A stretch of DNA of 64,000 bases from Glycomyces sp. L485 (lineage in GTDB: Bacteria > Actinomycetota > Actinomycetes > Mycobacteriales > Micromonosporaceae), in the NCBI RefSeq assembly GCF_022548875.1, contig NZ_JAKZEW010000019.1:470-64469 (forward strand), given 5' to 3'. The stretch's first letter is position 1. Each line of letters opens with the position of its first letter. The position numbers and the translations under genes were made by a program. Positions 61,422 through 64,000 of this stretch are shown here, one piece after another. Under the pieces are notes generated by a model that was not told where the DNA came from, searched no databases, and saw nothing but the letters and a program-made list of their open reading frames with translations.

Positions 61422-62690
61422 TTAACTTGCCGTCCACCGCAGTTCGTGGGACGCGAGGGCGCCGTACGGAGTGAGCGCGGCGAGATCCGCCCGGTGCTCG
61501 CCCGGGGTGAGGTCCAGCTCCCATCCCACGTTCGGGCCCACGCGTTTCGCGGGGTGGGCCGCCGCGCCCACCATCGTGCCGCCGACGGCGTACGGGTGCG
61601 TCGGCACCACTCGCACCGCGGGGGCGCCGTCGAGCGAGGTCACCGCGACGGCGATGTCCGACAGGCGCGGGTAGGCGTCCGAGGCGTCGTGCAGGAGCCG
61701 CTCGGTCTCGACGACGTATGAGCCCTGGAAGGTCGGCACGAAGCCCTTCGGCGCCCAGGCGGCACCGGTGACCGACGCGTGCCGGAAGTACGCGAACCAC
61801 AGCTCCACGTCCTCGACCCCGTCCCGGGGGCCGATGCTCACGGGCCTGGCCGGCCGCTCCCTCGCCTGGAGCTGGGGCAGACTCAGCGGCCGGGCGTCCT
61901 CGTCGACCCAGTAGGAGCCGTGCTGGCCGTCGAGCAGGACCCACGCGTCGAGGTCGTCGATCCAGGCCTCGGTCACGGCGTGGCCCTTCCCGACGCCGTC
62001 GTGGTAGTCGCCGCGCCGCAGGTCTGCGCGCCTGGCCGGGATGCGCAGCGCGTTCAGGCTCTGGGCGAGCACGATGGAGTATTCGACGCAGCTGTAGCGT
62101 GCGCCGTTCGCGACCTGTTCGAGGATGTCCACCGAGTCCCCGGCGTTGATGCGGGCGTTGGCGTGGCGCCAGAGCCCGTTCGTCCACGCCAGCACTGCGC
62201 GGGCTGTGTCCCAGGCGCCGGCGGTCGGGGACGGCAGGCGCCTCCTCAGCTGCGCCTCCCGGTGGCTCGCGACGGTCTCCAGCCGCAGCGGCGCCGTCAG
62301 GCCCGGCTCGGGCCAGGCGGTGATGCGCAGCGGCGGTCCGGGAGTGTTGGCGCGGGCGCGCTCCAGGACCGCGTCCCAGTCCTCGTCGCGGCCGAAGGCG
62401 CGCGACAGCTCCGGCTCGAACAGGTCGACCTGGTGGAAGCCCTTCTCGATGGCCTCGTCGAGCCGGTCGCGTGCCGAGGGCAGACCGACCTTGTGGGCCG
62501 CGATCGCCAGGCTCGGCGCCCACAGGTCACGCCAGAACTCGGCGTCGGCCCGCAGGCTCTTCTCCAAGTCGAGCAGCGTCCACCACCGCCCGCCGCGCAT
62601 GGCGTCCTGCGCGATGGTCCGGACGCGGGCGATCTTGGCCGGTCTGGGTGAATTTCCGGCTCGCTGGCTTCTCCGAGGAGGCGCACTCAT
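61422..62690 (-). CDS. Transglutaminase-fold protein
   Basis: The product is 422 aa from ATG 62690, consistent with a TAGGCT box 7 nt upstream. The papain-like triad of the transglutaminase superfamily is visible: Cys in ARYSCVEYSIVLAQ (about 196), His in GKGHAVTEAWIDD (about 239) and Asp in WVLLDGQHG (about 254). The first 60 residues are basic, and the C-terminal 120 form a beta-rich extension ending TPYGALASHELRWTAS. No signal peptide is seen. Bacterial members are proteases or amidases of varied use; no substrate can be named. It diverges from DUF5302. Confidence 0.82.
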   Translation of the reverse strand: MSAPPRRSQRAGNSPRPAKIARVRTIAQDAMRGGRWWTLLDLEKSLRADAEFWRDLWAPSLAIAAHKVGLPSARDRLDEAIEKGFHQVDLFEPELSRAFGRDEDWDAVLERARANTPGPPLRITAWPEPGLTAPLRLETVASHREAQLRRRLPSPTAGAWDTARAVLAWTNGLWRHANARINAGDSVDILEQVANGARYSCVEYSIVLAQSLNALRIPARRADLRRGDYHDGVGKGHAVTEAWIDDLDAWVLLDGQHGSYWVDEDARPLSLPQLQARERPARPVSIGPRDGVEDVELWFAYFRHASVTGAAWAPKGFVPTFQGSYVVETERLLHDASDAYPRLSDIAVAVTSLDGAPAVRVVPTHPYAVGGTMVGAAAHPAKRVGPNVGWELDLTPGEHRADLAALTPYGALASHELRWTAS

Positions 62691-62697
62691 GGCTATG

Positions 62698-62726
62698 AGC
62701 CTAGTCACCGAAGCGCCGACCGCAAA
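62698..62726 (-). promoter_or_regulatory. Promoter of the transglutaminase gene, leaderless
   Basis: On the minus strand TAGGCT (62698-62703) ends 7 nt before the ATG, and a TTTGCG -35-like box (62721-62726) is 17 bp further upstream. Confidence 0.5.
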
Positions 62727-62731
62727 CACGC

Positions 62732-62760
62732 TTGTGCGGGGAGGGTCGTGCCGCTAGAGT
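62732..62760 (+). promoter_or_regulatory. Promoter of the DUF5302 transcript
   Basis: TTGTGC (62732-62737) and TAGAGT (62755-62760) are 17 bp apart, one of the best promoter matches in the window. Transcription would start near 62767, at an ATG that opens a three-codon frame. Confidence 0.6.
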
Positions 62761-62767
62761 GATCGGC

Positions 62768-62890
62768 ATGATCCTTTAGATGAGATTCGGCCGCCGATCG
62801 TCCCGGCCGCGTCGTACGCGCCTTCCCGGCCGCTCTGTACGGCGACTGAGCGCTCCGTTCTTTCTCGACGTTGAGCCTCGTTCCATCTAG
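62768..62890 (+). other. Two possible upstream small ORFs in the DUF5302 leader
   Basis: An ATG at 62768, 7 nt after the -10 box, opens ATG-ATC-CTT-TAG. Directly next to its stop, the ATG at 62780 opens a frame of 36 codons to 62890, rich in Arg and Ser. A ribosome starting on a leaderless message would translate Met-Ile-Leu and stop one base before the next ATG. Whether either is translated is unknown. Confidence 0.35.
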
Positions 62891-62930
62891 TGCTCGCGTC
62901 ACTCCGTCTCGACCCGCGAAGGGGATCCAC

Positions 62931-63128
62931 ATGACCACCGAATCACCCGAATCGACCGAACCAGAAGAAGCCGCCGAGCCGCTCAACCGCGAGCAGCGGC
63001 GGGCGCTCGCCCGCGGCAAGAAGGGCGCCGCGGGCAAGAAGCCCATCGGCTCCAAGAAGTCGAAGATCCGCTCGCAGCTGCCGAACGGCGGAGTGGGGAA
63101 GTTCCAGCTTCCCACCAAGAACGGCTGA
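62931..63128 (+). CDS. DUF5302 family small protein
   Basis: The product is 65 aa. An acidic N-terminus (TTESPESTEPEEAAEP) is followed by a strongly basic centre (NREQRRALARGKKGAAGKKPIGSKKSK, quoted in part) and the C-terminal GVGKFQLPTKNG. This acid-basic layout and the ending match the actinobacterial DUF5302 family, whose function is unknown; the basic part suggests nucleic acid or ribosome binding. ATG 62931 has GAAGGGGA six bases upstream. A strong terminator follows. Confidence 0.85.
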   Translation: MTTESPESTEPEEAAEPLNREQRRALARGKKGAAGKKPIGSKKSKIRSQLPNGGVGKFQLPTKNG

Positions 63129-63142
63129 TCGTCCACGGCAGA

Positions 63143-63185
63143 GCGGGCGGCGGGATCGATCCCGCCGCCCGCTTCGTCCGTTTTT
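63143..63185 (+). terminator. Terminator after DUF5302
   Basis: A 30-bp perfect palindrome (63143-63172), best drawn as a 13-bp stem with a tcga loop, then ttcgtccg and five T (63181-63185). The T-run is 8 nt from the stem, so the fit is good but not classical. Confidence 0.75.
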
Positions 63186-64000
63186 AAGCGGCTTCGCATG
63201 TCACCTCTGGAGAAGCGCCTCCGTTCGTGGCGGTGAAGCCGAAGACCTCGCGGCTCTGTCCGGAGGAGACGGCGCCGTTCCAGCCGACGTTCCCTGCGGA
63301 GACCGAGTTCCCAGTCTGCGTCAGCTCGGTGTTCCAGTGGCTCTGGACGGTCTGGCTACCGGGCCAGGTCCAGGTGAGCGTCCAGCCGCTGATGGCGCCT
63401 TGGTCGGCGGTGACGGTCACGTTGCCCTGCCAGCCGGAGCCCCAGTCGCTCACGACCTCGATGCTCGCCGAGCAGTCGCCTTCGGTCGGGTCACCGGTGG
63501 TGGGGTCGTCGGTCGGGCCGCCGGTGGTGGGGTCGTCGCTCGGGGCCGTGGTCGGGTCGGTCGGCTCGCCGCCGTCGTCGAACACCGAGGCGCGCTCGGC
63601 GGTGTTCTTGATGCCGTTCTGCGAGTTGAACACCCGCTCACCCCAGGAGGTCAGCTGGGCCGGGTCGAAGTTGACGACCTGGTCGAGGTGTTCATTGCCG
63701 CCGCTGTTGCCCGAGTAGGACCAGGCGATCCAGCCGATGCCGCGGGCCTGCGCCTCGTTTTGGATGGTCTCCCAGGCGACGGGCTCGCCCTGGTGCTCGT
63801 CGCCGTACTCGCCGACCATCAGCGGGAGGTTCTTGGCCGCGAAGGCGTCGAAGTAATCGCTGACGGTCTGGGGGGTGCCGTACACCTGGTACATGTGGAC
63901 CGAGAAGAGCGTGTTGGCGTCCTCGTCGGCGGCGAAGACCTGCTCGGCGTTGTCGAGCATGAGCTGCTCCCAGTCCTGGCCCCAGTTCGGGGCGTCGACG
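63184..64000 (-). CDS. GH5 glycanase with CBM2, 5' end outside the window
   Basis: The visible 272 codons are the C-terminal part of a secreted enzyme; the frame is open to 64000. The end of a GH5 barrel shows FSVHMYQVYG (His/Tyr of the active site), LPLMVGEYGDEHQ (nucleophile Glu) and IGWIAWSYSGN, a pattern close to GH5_8 beta-mannanases. A Thr/Asp/Pro linker repeating DDPTTG leads to a CBM2 domain of about 100 residues with paired cysteines (CSASIEV at its start, EVTCEAA at its end) and surface tryptophans, which binds cellulose-like polymers. The likely role is degradation of plant mannan or cellulose. Confidence 0.88.
   Translation of the reverse strand, partial: VDAPNWGQDWEQLMLDNAEQVFAADEDANTLFSVHMYQVYGTPQTVSDYFDAFAAKNLPLMVGEYGDEHQGEPVAWETIQNEAQARGIGWIAWSYSGNSGGNEHLDQVVNFDPAQLTSWGERVFNSQNGIKNTAERASVFDDGGEPTDPTTAPSDDPTTGGPTDDPTTGDPTEGDCSASIEVVSDWGSGWQGNVTVTADQGAISGWTLTWTWPGSQTVQSHWNTELTQTGNSVSAGNVGWNGAVSSGQSREVFGFTATNGGASPEVTCEAA

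Overview
The window is high-GC DNA with many GTG and TTG starts. Its gene order (argS-lysA-hom-thrC-thrB-rho-rpmE-prfA-prmC-sua5-PTP-atp, and recG-rsmD-coaD-sepIVA-DUF177-rpmF-rnc...smc-ftsY) is typical of Actinomycetota, class Actinomycetes. Zinc-type ribosomal proteins, DUF3105, DUF3515, AtpZ and a SepIVA-like septation protein agree. A filamentous genus such as a Glycomyces/Micromonospora relative is plausible, but the genus is an inference. Nearly all of the window is chromosomal core. No tRNA, rRNA, CRISPR array or insertion sequence was seen.

Layout. 1-594: no convincing gene, only a diverged direct repeat. 595-4095 (minus): a small cell-envelope set with two neighbouring DUF3105 paralogues, a DUF305 protein, two hypothetical proteins and an MmcQ/YjbR protein. 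4204-10601: arginyl-tRNA synthetase and the lysine/threonine end of aspartate-family synthesis. 10602-17193: rho behind a leader of about 500 nt, rpmE behind a structured leader, release factor 1 with its methyltransferase, the tRNA t6A enzyme, a phosphatase and a membrane protein. 17305-24099: the F1Fo ATP synthase operon (atpZ-B-E-F-H-A-G-D). It ends in a hairpin and has no atpC.

24358-39768 is the most notable region: an exopolysaccharide locus where atpC would be expected. It holds three sulfotransferases of three different types, a membrane acyltransferase with an SGNH domain, a GT2 and a WecG/TagA-type glycosyltransferase, a methyltransferase, a flippase, an O-antigen ligase/polymerase-like protein, a kinase-fold protein, a Wzz/tyrosine-kinase-like protein whose Walker motifs are destroyed, and a secreted clan-A glycoside hydrolase. 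Together these could build, sulfate, acylate, export, polymerise and trim a sulfated surface polysaccharide, a product rarely reported from actinomycetes.

39739-50936: core genes again (mpg, DUF3515, a stand-alone RAM domain, thiL, rpmB, a FakA-like protein, recG, rsmD, coaD, sepIVA, DUF177-rpmF, rnc). 50972-53381 (minus): mutM inverted relative to rnc and smc, a LuxR-type protein with a degenerate receiver, and a CAP-domain protein. 53696-59554: a small coiled-coil protein, smc, ftsY and a kinase-fold protein. 59555-64000: a regulatory region rich in dyads, a thioredoxin-like lipoprotein facing a CcdA-type membrane protein, a transglutaminase-fold protein, DUF5302, and the 3' part of a GH5-CBM2 secreted glycanase that runs off the window.

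A recurring feature is a TANNNT-like -10 box 6-8 nt before a start codon, the layout expected for leaderless transcripts. It is seen at argS, sua5, sulfotransferase 1, wecG-like, fakA-like, coaD, sepIVA, mutM and the transglutaminase gene.
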